DNA of 64,000 nucleotides from Faecalibacterium sp. UBA1819. Its GTDB lineage: Bacteria > Bacillota > Clostridia > Oscillospirales > Ruminococcaceae. Shown piece after piece: positions 1 to 9,763 of the stretch (the first letter of the stretch is position 1; every line of letters begins with the position of its first letter). The stretch is from the NCBI GenBank assembly GCA_002315015.1, contig DCEX01000029.1, positions 37,632-101,631 of the forward strand. The letters run 5' to 3'. The notes beneath the pieces were generated by a model. The model searched no databases and had not been told where the DNA came from. It worked only from the letters and a program-made list of their open reading frames with translations. Both the position numbers and the translations under genes were made by a program.

Positions 1-59
1 AGACAATGGCAGGTCTTTTTTTGCACTTTACACAAATCATCGGTCAAATGGTTCCTTTC

Positions 60-755
60 TTACAAAAACGGATTGTACTTGGAAAACAGGCTGTACATCA
101 TACTGCCGGAAAGCATATCATGGTTCAGCACCGGCAAGTTATTATTGGTAATTGCAACCACTGCCCAAATCAAGCACAGCAGCAAAACCACATTCAAAAC
201 GCCGCCGGCAACGCCAACCAAAATGCCGAGCAGCTCGTTGACCGAGCCGATCACCGGAATTTTGTTGATGTTTGTCAAAACAGCTACCAGCATGGAAATC
301 ACCAGCTTGCACACGGCAAAGGCGATAAAGAACAGCACCACGGTAATCATGGGTACAATCAGCGGGGTTAAAATGGTGTCTACGATACGCACCGCCAAGT
401 CGGGCGCACCGGAGCCGAGAATTTCCTGCAAAGAGCGCGTCACCTCGTCGGCCATGCCGCCGGGCAAAATGCTGCTGAAATTTTCCACCAACATCGTGAG
501 GCCGGATGTCCCCTGCTCTTGAACCGTTTGGGTAATTTTTTCAATCAATCCCTGCTTGAAAAAGTTTTCAAACACGGTGGGGGAAATGCGGTCGGAGGCA
601 ATCCACGCCACCAAAAGGGCCAGCAAATTCCCCACTAAATCCAGCAATCCGGCTACAAAGCCTTTTTTCTTGTAGTGAAAAGCAGTCAGCACAATCACTG
701 CAATTAAAATCACGTCCAGAATGAGTGCCGGACCAATGCTGATTCCACTCGTCAT
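60..755 (-). CDS. CvpA family membrane protein
   Basis: A 231-residue integral membrane protein of the CvpA (colicin V production) family. It opens with a hydrophobic helix followed by a KKKG turn and a helix with the family's conserved GLLDLVGNLLALLVAW pattern; two further hydrophobic stretches lie at about residues 135-160 and 180-205. The middle (about 65-125) is an amphipathic extracytoplasmic segment. Family members are small polytopic proteins linked to envelope homeostasis, with no settled biochemical activity. The ATG is preceded by an AGAAGG-type ribosome binding site. It lies 53 bp downstream of the DUF5711-like gene on the same strand. The 59 bases beyond its stop to the window edge show no feature. 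Confidence 0.85.
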   Translation of the reverse strand: MTSGISIGPALILDVILIAVIVLTAFHYKKKGFVAGLLDLVGNLLALLVAWIASDRISPTVFENFFKQGLIEKITQTVQEQGTSGLTMLVENFSSILPGGMADEVTRSLQEILGSGAPDLAVRIVDTILTPLIVPMITVVLFFIAFAVCKLVISMLVAVLTNINKIPVIGSVNELLGILVGVAGGVLNVVLLLCLIWAVVAITNNNLPVLNHDMLSGSMMYSLFSKYNPFL

Positions 756-808
756 AACGATTTACCTTCTTTCTTTTTAACGGCACAACAAGGGCTGCCG
801 CCGCTTTT

Positions 809-2221
809 TTACGTTTCATTGGCGGGCGGTGAAAAAACCGTAATTTCTTCCTCTGTCATTAAAAACAGCTTTCCCGCATCAATCAATGTACTGATATAAC
901 TTTCCGTCTTGTATTCGGCTGTCAGCGTTGTATCCAGCGCATAGGTTAATACACTGTTCGACGTTACAACATGAGCCTGCAAGCGTGTTACTACCAACTG
1001 AACCGCAATTCGGTGAACAGCACATGCCGCTTTTAGGTTCATGGACGTATCGAGAACGCAAAGCCTTGTCATGGAGCTGTGCTCCCCGTCGCCGAACAGC
1101 AGCACCACCGAGGAATTGTCGGGCGTTGTCTGCCACGACTGCAAGCTTTGTGCATTGTAGTCATAGCGAGCCAGCTCGGTTCCGTCTACCGTATTGTATA
1201 CGGCGCAATGGGTGTTGTATATGACCAATATTGTCTTTCGCGTCAGATATTTTAAGCCGATTGGGATACCGTCTGTGCTTTCAATGACCGCTGTCGGGGC
1301 ATCCGGCGCATTGGTATCCGTTGTATATAAAAACACTTTTCCGCCCAAAGCGCCGCCGTACACCTCGGGAGACGCCACAGCGAATTGGCGGTTGTCATCG
1401 GCAAATACCATTGCGGTCGGCACCTGTGTGGTGCGCCATTCAAACACCACCTGGAACATCGGGTCATAAATTGTCAGTCCCGATTCATGGAATACGCCAA
1501 GCATTCCGTTTTGACTCATAGAACAATGCAAAATGGCGTCCTGATATTTGTTTTCAAACAAAACCCGGCTGCGGCTGTACACCGTCAGCGTGTTTCCGCC
1601 GCGCGCATAGATGCAAAAGCGGCTTCCGGCCAGCGCCATCGCGGGGTTGGAATAATTATGCTGCACGGTGTAAAACTCGTTTCCGCCGCTGGAATACACT
1701 TTAACGTCGTGCTGATTAAGCACGACATATCCGCCCGCAATGTCACCGCTTTGCACAAAGCCGGACTCCGTCACGGGAATTGGATAGCCTGCTGCCGGCC
1801 TCATCATCATATTAACCGTGTCAAGCGTATCTGCCAGCAGTGCGGCAGACGCGCCGAACACACCCGTAAAATAAGCGACAATGGCCAAACAAACCAGCAC
1901 GCACACGCCAATGCGCCGCCAGCGCCGCAGCCGCCGTTTGTGGCGGATTTTTTCCAGACGAAGAAGCTGCCCGCGTGCGCGCATCTCTACGCCGCTTAAT
2001 TCGTCCTCGTCGGGCTCCAGTTCTTCTTCGCTTTCTTCAGACACCTTCCCCATTTGAAACAGCAAAAAGCGCGGCTTTTCCTGCGTCTTGGGTTCAGTCT
2101 TATGTTTTTTCAGCAAACGATAGCGCGGGGCTTCTTTTTCCTCTGGTTCCTCTGTCTCAAAGGAACGGATCACTCTGGGTTTTGATTGAAAACTCCATTT
2201 TCCGTCTGAATTCCGCTTCAT
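809..2221 (-). CDS. DUF5711-like single-pass membrane protein with beta-propeller-like exterior
   Basis: 470 residues. The N-terminal ~100 residues are highly charged (Arg/Lys/Glu) and cytoplasmic, followed by one membrane helix (about residues 105-130, GVCVLVCLAIVAYFTGVF). The long outer part is made of beta-rich repeats spaced roughly 40-45 residues apart, resembling a WD40/quinoprotein-like propeller. This matches my recollection of DUF5711 proteins in Ruminococcaceae, but the family name is from memory. The ATG at 2221 is chosen because GGAGGAGTGAG lies directly before it; a GTG two codons upstream is possible. It nearly abuts truA upstream, so the two are probably co-transcribed. The function is unknown. 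Confidence 0.75.
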   Translation of the reverse strand: MKRNSDGKWSFQSKPRVIRSFETEEPEEKEAPRYRLLKKHKTEPKTQEKPRFLLFQMGKVSEESEEELEPDEDELSGVEMRARGQLLRLEKIRHKRRLRRWRRIGVCVLVCLAIVAYFTGVFGASAALLADTLDTVNMMMRPAAGYPIPVTESGFVQSGDIAGGYVVLNQHDVKVYSSGGNEFYTVQHNYSNPAMALAGSRFCIYARGGNTLTVYSRSRVLFENKYQDAILHCSMSQNGMLGVFHESGLTIYDPMFQVVFEWRTTQVPTAMVFADDNRQFAVASPEVYGGALGGKVFLYTTDTNAPDAPTAVIESTDGIPIGLKYLTRKTILVIYNTHCAVYNTVDGTELARYDYNAQSLQSWQTTPDNSSVVLLFGDGEHSSMTRLCVLDTSMNLKAACAVHRIAVQLVVTRLQAHVVTSNSVLTYALDTTLTAEYKTESYISTLIDAGKLFLMTEEEITVFSPPANET

Positions 2222-2223
2222 TC

Positions 2224-2985
2224 TCACTCCTCCGGATAGTGAACGCAGTGCAGAAACAGTCCTTTCGCGGGGGCAGTGTCACCCGCCTTGGAACGGTCTT
2301 TTCCCTCCAGCACCTGTTTCATTTCCTCGGGGCGCTTTCTTCCCGCGCCCACATCAATCAGCGTTCCCACCAAAATGCGAACCATATTATATAAATAACC
2401 GTCGGCAGAAATATGAAAGGTAATGATTTCCCCTTCCTGTTTCACCCGAAAGAAGAACACCGTGCGCACCGTGTCCTCCACCTTGCTTCCCGTTGACATA
2501 AATGCGCAAAAGTCATGTGTGCCAACCACATATTGTGCCGCACGATGCATGGCCTCCACGTCTAACTTGCGTGCAATGCGCCAGCAATAGGCGCTGTCAA
2601 ACGGGCTGTCTACCGCCGAAGCGCGTACACGATAGCGGTATTCCTTGCTGATGGCAGAATACCTGGCATGAAACTCATCGTCCACCCAGCGGGCGTGATG
2701 TGCGCGCACATCAGGCGGCAAAAATCGGTTCAGCGCCAGCGGAAGCTTGAACGGGTCAATAGGCTTGGGCTGCTCGTAGCTGACGCAATACCCCGTTGCG
2801 TGTACGCCCGCGTCGGTGCGGGAACAGCCTTTCACGGGCGGCCTTGTGCCATAAAGCTGCTCCAAAGCATTTTGCAGCACTTCGCACACGCTCAGCGCAT
2901 TCTGCTGCACCTGAAAGCCGTGATAGCGTGTTCCGTCATAGCTGAGCGTCACAAGCACTTTTGCGCGCGAACCCATCACAGCCAT
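2224..2985 (-). CDS. truA: tRNA pseudouridine synthase A
   Basis: 253 residues. TruA converts U38-40 of the tRNA anticodon arm to pseudouridine. The catalytic motif SRTDAGVHA is present with the aspartate at about residue 58, and the family start (LSYDGTRYHGFQ) and later KEYRYR and FLYNMVRILVGTLIDVG segments are intact. The open frame runs 40 codons further upstream, but that stretch overlaps ecfT; the ATG at 2985 is preferred because GGGGGCGAG precedes it and homologues begin there. It overlaps the end of ecfT by 10 bp, forming an ecfA1-ecfA2-ecfT-truA transcription unit, an arrangement common in Firmicutes. Confidence 0.96.
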   Translation of the reverse strand: MAVMGSRAKVLVTLSYDGTRYHGFQVQQNALSVCEVLQNALEQLYGTRPPVKGCSRTDAGVHATGYCVSYEQPKPIDPFKLPLALNRFLPPDVRAHHARWVDDEFHARYSAISKEYRYRVRASAVDSPFDSAYCWRIARKLDVEAMHRAAQYVVGTHDFCAFMSTGSKVEDTVRTVFFFRVKQEGEIITFHISADGYLYNMVRILVGTLIDVGAGRKRPEEMKQVLEGKDRSKAGDTAPAKGLFLHCVHYPEE

Positions 2986-3797
2986 GCGCTCGCCCCCATT
3001 AACACAAATACTGCAACGCAAACCGCCGCCATTCCAAAATCCGCTTTGCGCATCCGCAAACTGCGCAGGCGGGTTCTGCCTTCGCCGCCGTGATAGCAGC
3101 GGCACTCCATCGCCGTGGCCAGCTCGTCGGCACGGCGAAAGGCCGAAATAAACAGCGGAATCAACACAGGCACCAGCGCTTTGACCCGGTCTTTCAGTTT
3201 GCCCGCATCCAGCTGCGCGCCGCGCGCTTTTTGGGCATTCATAATTTTTTCCGTTTCCTCAATCAGCGTAGGAATAAAGCGCAGCGCAATGGTCATAATC
3301 ATCGCCAGCTCATGCACCGGAAGCTTGAGTTTTGCGAGCGGCTTCAACAAACGTTCAATGGCGTCCGTCAGCACAATGGGGCTTGTTGTATACGTTAAAA
3401 GGCTCGTCCCGGCAATCAGGCAAATAATGCGTACCGCAATCATAATGGCATAAGCAACGCCCTCGGGATAGATTGTCAAAACACCCCACTGCACCAAGGG
3501 CTGGCTCTCCCCCGTTAAGAAAAACAGGTTGAGCACCGAAGAAAACAAAATAATGGGCAAAATCGGCTTTAAGCTTTTGGCAATCACCTTCAAAGGAATT
3601 TTAGCCGCAAGATACAAAAACGCTAAAAAGACAGCCGCAATCACAAGGCCGATAAAGTTGGGATGCTGCACATTGCCCGACCCGGCAAACAGCATAATAA
3701 TATATGCCATTGTAAGCAGAATTTTCATGCGCGGGTCCATGCGGTGTACCATGGAATTGCCGGGAAAATGCTGGCCGATGGTAATATCTCTTAACAT
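2976..3797 (-). CDS. ecfT: Energy-coupling factor transporter transmembrane protein
   Basis: 273 residues, the T-component of an ECF importer. Membrane segments are seen at about residues 25-45, 47-65, 70-95, 105-130 and near the C terminus. The two cytoplasmic coupling motifs that engage the ATPases are recognisable: an NAQKARGAQLD segment and a later AMECRCYHGGEGRTR segment. Its start overlaps the end of ecfA2 by 7 bp, with GGGGAGGGCG as ribosome binding site. No substrate-binding S component is encoded nearby, so this is probably the shared (group II) module serving several vitamin or metal S components elsewhere. Confidence 0.95.
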   Translation of the reverse strand: MLRDITIGQHFPGNSMVHRMDPRMKILLTMAYIIMLFAGSGNVQHPNFIGLVIAAVFLAFLYLAAKIPLKVIAKSLKPILPIILFSSVLNLFFLTGESQPLVQWGVLTIYPEGVAYAIMIAVRIICLIAGTSLLTYTTSPIVLTDAIERLLKPLAKLKLPVHELAMIMTIALRFIPTLIEETEKIMNAQKARGAQLDAGKLKDRVKALVPVLIPLFISAFRRADELATAMECRCYHGGEGRTRLRSLRMRKADFGMAAVCVAVFVLMGASAWL

Positions 3798-4687
3798 GAC
3801 ACGCCCTCCCCTTCGCCGGAAATTCGGGACACGCCCTGCTCTTTTAAACGCTTCAAAAGGTCAATCGCGTAGGGAATGGTGTACACATCGACAGGCACGT
3901 CCAGCCCCATTTCGCGCAAGCGCAGAAATACCTTTGTCACCTCAGGAACCGACAGCCCCAGCTCCAGCAGTTCTGCCGCGCGGGCAAACACCGCCGCCGT
4001 CGTATCGTGCATGGCAATCTTTCCGCCGCTGAGCACCAGCACGCGGTCGGCATATTTGGCAATATCCTCCATCGAGTGGCTCACCAGCACAATGGTTGTC
4101 CCTGTTTTTTTGTGATAGGCTTTAATCTGCCCTAAAATCATATCGCGCCCTTCCGGGTCCAGCCCGGCGGCAGGCTCGTCCAGCACCAACACCTTCGGCT
4201 CCATCGCCAAAACACCTGCAATGGCAACGCGGCGCTTTTGGCCGCCCGATAAGTCAAACGGGCTTTTTTCCATCATTTCGGGCGCAATGCCGCAAAACTG
4301 TGCCGCCTCCTGCACACGGCGCTGAACCTCCTGTTCGTCTAAGCCCATATTGCGCGGTCCAAACGCAATATCGGCGGCAACCGTTTCTTCAAACAGCTGA
4401 TATTCGGGGTATTGAAACACTAACCCCACTTGAAAGCGAAACGAACGGATGGCGGAAGGGTCGCTCCAAAGGTCATGCCCGTTGATGTAAATTTTTCCCG
4501 AGGTAGGGCGGTTGATGCCGTTAAAGTGGGAAATCAAGGTTGATTTTCCGCATCCGGTGGAACCAATAACCCCCAAAAACTCCCCTTCCTGAACCGAAAA
4601 GGAAATATCATCCAGCGCAACGTGTTCATCCGGCATTCCCTGCGCATAAACATAGGACAAATGCTCTACACGAATCATCTCAGACAT
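3791..4687 (-). CDS. ecfA2: Energy-coupling factor transporter ATPase EcfA2
   Basis: 298-residue ABC ATPase. Walker A is GSTGCGKST (about 42-50), the Q-loop is in VGLVFQYPEYQLF, the signature is LSGGQKRRVAIAG and Walker B is VLVLDEPAAGLDPEG, followed by a switch histidine in LVSHSMEDIA. With EcfA1 it forms the heterodimer powering EcfT. The LSGGQKRR signature and proximity to ecfT fit the A2 (A') subunit. Its ATG overlaps the end of ecfA1 by 8 bp and is preceded by AAGGAGG. Confidence 0.95.
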   Translation of the reverse strand: MSEMIRVEHLSYVYAQGMPDEHVALDDISFSVQEGEFLGVIGSTGCGKSTLISHFNGINRPTSGKIYINGHDLWSDPSAIRSFRFQVGLVFQYPEYQLFEETVAADIAFGPRNMGLDEQEVQRRVQEAAQFCGIAPEMMEKSPFDLSGGQKRRVAIAGVLAMEPKVLVLDEPAAGLDPEGRDMILGQIKAYHKKTGTTIVLVSHSMEDIAKYADRVLVLSGGKIAMHDTTAAVFARAAELLELGLSVPEVTKVFLRLREMGLDVPVDVYTIPYAIDLLKRLKEQGVSRISGEGEGVSC

Positions 4688-5540
4688 GCGCGGCCTCCTT
4701 CCCCGTCAAAAAGCGGTACAGCTCCTCAGCGCAGCTTTCCACATCAATCACATCGTCCGGCATGGGCATTCCCGCACGGGTCATCTCGTGGCACAGCTCC
4801 GTTGATTGCGGAACATCCAAATGCAGCTCACGCAGCTTATCCACTTGAGAAAACACCTCTTTGGGGGTTCCCTCCATGACAATTTTTCCCTCGCTCATCA
4901 CAATGACGCGGTCTGCCGTTGCAGCTTCTTCCATATAGTGGGTGATTGCGGCAACGGTAATGCCGCACTCCCGGTTCAAGCGGTGTACGGTTCGCATTAC
5001 CTTGTCGCGGCCCACGGGGTCGAGCATTGCAGTTGCCTCGTCCAAAATCAGGCAGTCGGGCTGCATCGCCAGCACCCCCGCAATGGCTACACGCTGCTTT
5101 TGGCCGCCGGACAAATGGTGGGGAGCTTTATCGCGGTATTGGTAAATGCCCGCCAGCTTCATCGCTTCGTCCACACGCTCACGCATCACGGTTGGCTCTA
5201 CGCCCAAATTTTCCAGCGCAAAAGCTACATCTTCTTCCACCACGGTTGCCACAATCTGGTTGTCCGGGTTTTGAAACACCATGCCCACCTTTTGGCGCAG
5301 CTGGATGAGATTCTCTTCCTGTTCGGTAGAAATCCCTTCGATCAGCACTTGCCCCGATGTCGGCAGCAAAATGGCGTTAAAATGCTTCGCCAGCGTCGAT
5401 TTTCCGCAGCCGTTCGCCCCCAGCACAGCAACAAACTCGCCGCGCTTGATGGAAAGGCTCAAGCCGTCCACCGCATTTTTTCCTGCTTCACGGTAGCGAA
5501 ACGTTACCTGGTCGGCGCAAAGCATTGTTTCTTTTTCCAT
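4680..5540 (-). CDS. ecfA1: Energy-coupling factor transporter ATPase EcfA1
   Basis: 286-residue ABC ATPase, first gene of the ECF module. Walker A GANGCGKST (about 42-50), Q-loop KVGMVFQNPDNQIVATVVEEDVAF, signature LSGGQKQRVAIAG and Walker B CLILDEATAMLDP are present; the switch histidine is in AAITHYMEEA. The PDNQ Q-loop context is typical of EcfA1. The ribosome binding site AAGGAG lies ahead of the ATG. Translational overlap with ecfA2 and then ecfT suggests coupled synthesis of the subunits. Confidence 0.95.
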   Translation of the reverse strand: MEKETMLCADQVTFRYREAGKNAVDGLSLSIKRGEFVAVLGANGCGKSTLAKHFNAILLPTSGQVLIEGISTEQEENLIQLRQKVGMVFQNPDNQIVATVVEEDVAFALENLGVEPTVMRERVDEAMKLAGIYQYRDKAPHHLSGGQKQRVAIAGVLAMQPDCLILDEATAMLDPVGRDKVMRTVHRLNRECGITVAAITHYMEEAATADRVIVMSEGKIVMEGTPKEVFSQVDKLRELHLDVPQSTELCHEMTRAGMPMPDDVIDVESCAEELYRFLTGKEAAHV

Positions 5541-5564
5541 TCGTTTCCATTCTCCTTATGCTTT

Positions 5565-6455
5565 TCACAAAACATGCGTGCGCGCCGCTTCCCAAATCGC
5601 GGTCGCACCGCACGGTACAACACCGCCCGTTGCAGTCACGGGCAATCCAATTTCATCACAGGAGGTCACACCGCCAAAGCGCTTTCCAACGCGCTCGCGC
5701 AAGATATACTCCATTACGCTGGGCGATAAGCCGGTGGTATAGCTGTTTACCGCCACAAAAAGCGGTTCTTCGCTCAATACCCCGCTGCAAAGCGCAATCA
5801 GCTCGTCAATGCAGTCCTCCAGCTTCCAAACCTCGCCGCCCGGCCCGCGTCCGTAGCTGGGCGGATCCATGATAATGCCGTCATAGCGCACACCACGCCG
5901 AATTTCACGCGCAACAAACTTGGCGCAGTCGTCAACAATCCAGCGGATGGGGCGCTCAGTCAAGCGGCTGGCCGCGGCATTTTCACGCCCCCAAGCTACC
6001 ATTCCTTTCGAGGCGTCCACATGGCACACCTTTGCCCCTGCCTGCGCACAGGCGAGTGTTGCGCCGCCTGTGTAACCGAACAGATTGAGCACCTGCACAC
6101 TGCGGCCCTGCGCGGTCTGCTCCCCAATTTTTTCGGCGTACCAATCCCAGTTAACTGCCTGTTCGGGGAAAACGCCCGTGTGCTTAAAGCCAGTGGGCGA
6201 AACCACCAGCTGCAAGTCCCGATAGCGAATCTGCCATTTATCGGGCATTTTGCGGCGGTATTCCCACTGGCCGCCGCCCTTTGCGGAACGATGGTAAACG
6301 GCGTTGGCCTTGCTCCACAGCGGGCTTGTCTGCCCCGTTTTCCACACCACCTGCGGGTCGGGACGCACCAAAAGGGTGTCGCCCCAACGCTCCAAGCGGT
6401 TTCCGTCTGTTGCGTCAATCAATTCATAATCCTGCCAGCCGTTTGCTGCGCGCAT
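5565..6455 (-). CDS. RlmI-like class I SAM-dependent methyltransferase
   Basis: 296 residues. It has the Rossmann motif I NLFGYTGGATLACAQAGAKV (about 125-145), an acidic motif II VDASKG, and the N6A/C5-type catalytic loop DPPSYGRG (about 197-204). The overall layout matches the Methyltrans_SAM family that includes the 23S rRNA m5C methyltransferase RlmI, but the N-terminal PUA domain of RlmI is not evident. Substrate is probably rRNA; this is inference. The ATG follows GGAGG. It sits 24 bp upstream of ecfA1 and may be co-transcribed with it. Confidence 0.85.
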   Translation of the reverse strand: MRAANGWQDYELIDATDGNRLERWGDTLLVRPDPQVVWKTGQTSPLWSKANAVYHRSAKGGGQWEYRRKMPDKWQIRYRDLQLVVSPTGFKHTGVFPEQAVNWDWYAEKIGEQTAQGRSVQVLNLFGYTGGATLACAQAGAKVCHVDASKGMVAWGRENAAASRLTERPIRWIVDDCAKFVAREIRRGVRYDGIIMDPPSYGRGPGGEVWKLEDCIDELIALCSGVLSEEPLFVAVNSYTTGLSPSVMEYILRERVGKRFGGVTSCDEIGLPVTATGGVVPCGATAIWEAARTHVL

Positions 6456-6535
6456 AGTGTTCCTCCGTCCTGTTGTACGTCCCTTTGGAACGTGTTTTCC
6501 CGGCGGCAGCTGTGCCGCCGGGCTGTTCTTTTCTT

Positions 6536-7885
6536 TTATGCCAAGCGCTCCTCCAGCTTTTTGGCAATTCTTTCTGCCGAAAGAGCAATGGCCTCGGCAT
6601 CGCGTCCTTCTACCATGACGCGAATGAGCGGTTCCGTGCCGGAAACGCGCACAAGCACGCGGCCCTGCCCCATCAGGCTTTGCTGCTGGCTCTCAATAAA
6701 GCCGGCAATGTATTCGTCGTCGCGGTAGCGGCTTTTCTGCTCGGCATCCGCGCGCACATTCACCATCACCTGCGGGAATTTTTCGTAAAGGTGATTCAGC
6801 GCACTCATAGCGCCGCCGTGCTGCGCCAAGGTTTTCAACAGCATCCCTGCGGTCAGCTGTCCGTCGCCTGTGGTTGCGTGCTCCAGCAAAATGACATGGC
6901 CGGACTGCTCGCCGCCCAGCGCATAGCCCTTGTCGCGCATTTCCTCCAGCACATAGCGGTCACCGACTGCCGTTACAGCGCTGTTCATTCCGTTTTCTTT
7001 CAAATACTCTAAAAAGCCCATGTTGCTCATTACCGTTACCACAACGGTATCTTGCGGCAATTTGCCGCTTTGCTTCATCGAGCCTGCCAAGATGGCTAAA
7101 ATTTTGTCGCCGTCAATTTCCGCGCCTGTTTCGTCCACCGCCAAGCAGCGGTCAGCGTCGCCGTCAAATGCAACGCCGCAGTCCAGCCCTTTTTCACGAA
7201 CCAGCTGCGCCAAACGGTCAATGTGTGTGGAACCGCATTCGCGGTTGATATTCGTTCCGTCGGGAGCATCTCCCACAAAAACGCAAGATGCACCCAGCTT
7301 GTCAAACAAAGCGTGCGCCGTTTCGCTGGCTGCACCGTTGGCGCAGTCCACAGCAATACGAAGGCCGCTTAAATCTGCATCAATTGCGTTTGCAAGATAA
7401 TCGACGTAGTCGCTTGCAGCCGTATCCACACGGCGAATGGTGCCCACGGCATTGCCCACAGCGTACTCCAAACGCACACAGCCGTCAAGAACGTGCTCCT
7501 CAATTTCGTTTTCAACTTCATCGGGCAGCTTATAGCCTTCTCCGCCGAACAGCTTAATGCCGTTGAACTCCACCGGGTTGTGCGAAGCAGAAATCACAAC
7601 GCCTGCATCCGCGCCGTATTTTCTCACCAGATAAGCGACTGCCGGCGTGGGAATCACTCCCAGCAGCTCTACATCCGCACCCGCGCTGCAAAGGCCGGCA
7701 CACAAAGCCGCCTCCAGCATATCGCCGGAAATGCGCGTGTCTTTTCCGATAATAAAACGCGGCCTATGCTGCGTTTTGCCCGCCAGCACTGCGGCGCTGG
7801 CACGTCCAATCTGCACAGCCAATTCCGGCGTAAGTTCTGTACCCGCCACTCCGCGTGCACCGTCTGTTCCAAAAAGTTTTCCCAT
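6536..7885 (-). CDS. glmM: Phosphoglucosamine mutase
   Basis: 449 residues. It converts glucosamine-6-phosphate to glucosamine-1-phosphate for UDP-GlcNAc and peptidoglycan synthesis. The phosphoserine loop SASHNP is at residues 99-104 (active serine about 101), the metal loop is DGDADR and the sugar loop GEQSGHVI is present; the C-terminal phosphate-binding RVSGTEPLIRVMVE is intact. The start is placed at ATG 7885 (MGKLFGTDGARG) because AGGAGGG lies 8-9 bases upstream; an in-frame GTG three codons earlier would sit on the ribosome binding site. It appears monocistronic; no glmS or ribozyme is next to it. Confidence 0.97.
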   Translation of the reverse strand: MGKLFGTDGARGVAGTELTPELAVQIGRASAAVLAGKTQHRPRFIIGKDTRISGDMLEAALCAGLCSAGADVELLGVIPTPAVAYLVRKYGADAGVVISASHNPVEFNGIKLFGGEGYKLPDEVENEIEEHVLDGCVRLEYAVGNAVGTIRRVDTAASDYVDYLANAIDADLSGLRIAVDCANGAASETAHALFDKLGASCVFVGDAPDGTNINRECGSTHIDRLAQLVREKGLDCGVAFDGDADRCLAVDETGAEIDGDKILAILAGSMKQSGKLPQDTVVVTVMSNMGFLEYLKENGMNSAVTAVGDRYVLEEMRDKGYALGGEQSGHVILLEHATTGDGQLTAGMLLKTLAQHGGAMSALNHLYEKFPQVMVNVRADAEQKSRYRDDEYIAGFIESQQQSLMGQGRVLVRVSGTEPLIRVMVEGRDAEAIALSAERIAKKLEERLA

Positions 7886-8074
7886 ATAAAACACCCTCCT
7901 GCTGCTTTTTGTTTTTTATCTTCCGCCGCTTTCCCATGCCGGCGGCTCAAACAGCGGCCTTTTGTGTTTTGCCGCGTGTTTTCCCCATTATATGCATCAA
8001 ATGTGAAAAAAAAGTGCAAATTTTATCAGGAATGCATCTTTGTATCTGTGTGCTGCTCTCGGTCCGGTTTGTGC

Positions 8075-9136
8075 TTAAAACCCTTCCATCGTCTGTTGGT
8101 TATCGCTGTTTTGGCCGGGAGCAGCCAACCCCAAATGCTCGTAGGCGTAACGTGTGACACATCGGCCGCGCGGCGTGCGTGTCAAGTAGCCCAGCTGCAT
8201 CAAGTACGGCTCACACACATCCTCCAGCGTTACGGCTTCTTCGCCGAGTGCTGCGGCAATCGTCTCCAAGCCAACCGGGCCGCCCCCGTACATTTCAATA
8301 ATGGCACGCAGCAAGCTGCGGTCCATCTCGTCAAGGCCGTCGGCGTCAATGCCCATGCGGGACAGCGCCATGTCGGCAATATCTTTGGTGATGACGCCGT
8401 CGCCCTTTACCTGTGCAAAATCGCGCACACGGCGCAGCAAACGGTTTGCCACACGCGGTGTGCCGCGGCTTCGGCGGGCCATTTCCATCGCGCCATCCTC
8501 ATCGCACGGAACCCCTAAAATTCCCGCCGAGCGACGAATAATTTTGGAAAGCTCCTGCGGCGTGTATAATTCCAGCTTTAAAATGACACCGAAGCGGTCA
8601 CGCAAAGGCGTGGTGATTTGTCCGGCGCGCGTTGTCGCACCCACCAGCGTAAATTTCGGCAAATCAAGGCGAATCGACTGTGCCGAAGGCCCTTTGCCAA
8701 TCATAATATCAAGCGCGAAATCCTCCAGCGCGGGGTAGAGCACCTCCTCCACCTGACGCGACAGGCGGTGAATCTCGTCAATAAACAGCACATCGCCTTC
8801 CTGCAAATTGGTTAAAAGCGCGGCCAAATCGCCTTGCTTTTCAATGGCCGGGCCGGAGGTAATGCGCAGCTGTACGCCCATCTCGGCGGCAACAATGCCC
8901 GCCATTGTCGTTTTGCCCAAACCCGGCGGGCCGTACAGCAAAAGATGGTCCAGCGGCTCGCGGCGCTTTTGGGCCGCCTGCAAATAAATTTTCAGGTTTT
9001 CCTTGGCCTTTTCCTGGCCGATATATTCTTCCAGCCGTTTCGGGCGCAAAGAACCCTCGGTATCAAAATCCTCCGGTTCCGCCTGCGGCGCAACCACGCG
9101 CGGCGCTGTGTTCATTTCAACCGCTTCAATTGCCAT
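8075..9136 (-). CDS. ruvB: Holliday junction branch migration DNA helicase RuvB
   Basis: 353-residue AAA+ motor of the RuvAB complex. Walker [10 protein letters not shown] (about 69-77), Walker B FIDEIHRL, sensor ATTRAG and arginine-finger region LRDRFG are present, followed by the winged-helix domain containing RTPRGR near the C terminus. The ATG follows AAAGGAGAT. It is the last gene of a ruvC-ruvA-ruvB operon, 3 bp after ruvA. Confidence 0.98.
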   Translation of the reverse strand: MAIEAVEMNTAPRVVAPQAEPEDFDTEGSLRPKRLEEYIGQEKAKENLKIYLQAAQKRREPLDHLLLYGPPGLGKTTMAGIVAAEMGVQLRITSGPAIEKQGDLAALLTNLQEGDVLFIDEIHRLSRQVEEVLYPALEDFALDIMIGKGPSAQSIRLDLPKFTLVGATTRAGQITTPLRDRFGVILKLELYTPQELSKIIRRSAGILGVPCDEDGAMEMARRSRGTPRVANRLLRRVRDFAQVKGDGVITKDIADMALSRMGIDADGLDEMDRSLLRAIIEMYGGGPVGLETIAAALGEEAVTLEDVCEPYLMQLGYLTRTPRGRCVTRYAYEHLGLAAPGQNSDNQQTMEGF

Positions 9137-9139
9137 AGG

Positions 9140-9733
9140 TTATCTCCTTTTTCCAATGCTTTGCAGCGCAAGCCGAATGATCTCCTGCACAGGCAGAGCA
9201 GGGTCAATCCCGGTCAGTGCTTGTGCCGCTTCCGTTCCCGTATAGCCAAGGCTGGTCAGCGCTGCCATGGCCTGTGCGGTGCTGTCTGTCGGCACCACAG
9301 AAGCCGCCGCCCCGCCTGTCGGTGCGCCAAAGCCCTTCATTTTATCTTTCAGTTCCAGCACAATGCGCTGGGCAAGCTTTGGCCCCACGCCCGGCGCAGC
9401 GGTAAACGCTTTGTGGTCTTCCCCCGCAATGGCTAAGGCGATGCGGTCAGGCGAAAGAACCCCCAAAATCGCAAGCCCCACTTTGGGACCCACGCCGGAT
9501 ACCCCCGTCAGCAAACGAAAGCTTTCCCGCTCGCGGCGGCTGGAAAAGCCGTAGAGGGAAACGTCATTTTCCGTCACGCGCATCTCCGTATAAATGCGGC
9601 ATTCTTCCCCCACAGCCGGCAGAGCGCCCGTCGCCGTGGCAGATGTCATGGCAAGGTAGCCCACTCCGGCACACTCCACCACAACATGCTCCGGTGTTTT
9701 TTCCAGCACCGTTCCTTTCAACGAATCAATCAT
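9140..9733 (-). CDS. ruvA: Holliday junction branch migration protein RuvA
   Basis: 197 residues. RuvA tetramers bind the four-way junction and load RuvB. The N-terminal OB fold starts MIDSLKGTVLE; the helix-hairpin-helix motifs LLTGVSGVGPKVGLAIL and FTAAPGVGPKLAQRIVLELKDK lie at about 75-130; domain III, the RuvB-binding UBA-like segment, is at the C terminus. AAAGGAG precedes the ATG. It sits between ruvC and ruvB. Confidence 0.97.
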   Translation of the reverse strand: MIDSLKGTVLEKTPEHVVVECAGVGYLAMTSATATGALPAVGEECRIYTEMRVTENDVSLYGFSSRRERESFRLLTGVSGVGPKVGLAILGVLSPDRIALAIAGEDHKAFTAAPGVGPKLAQRIVLELKDKMKGFGAPTGGAAASVVPTDSTAQAMAALTSLGYTGTEAAQALTGIDPALPVQEIIRLALQSIGKRR

Positions 9734-9763
9734 ACTTTTCTCCTTTGGGCCAATTGCCGCCTT

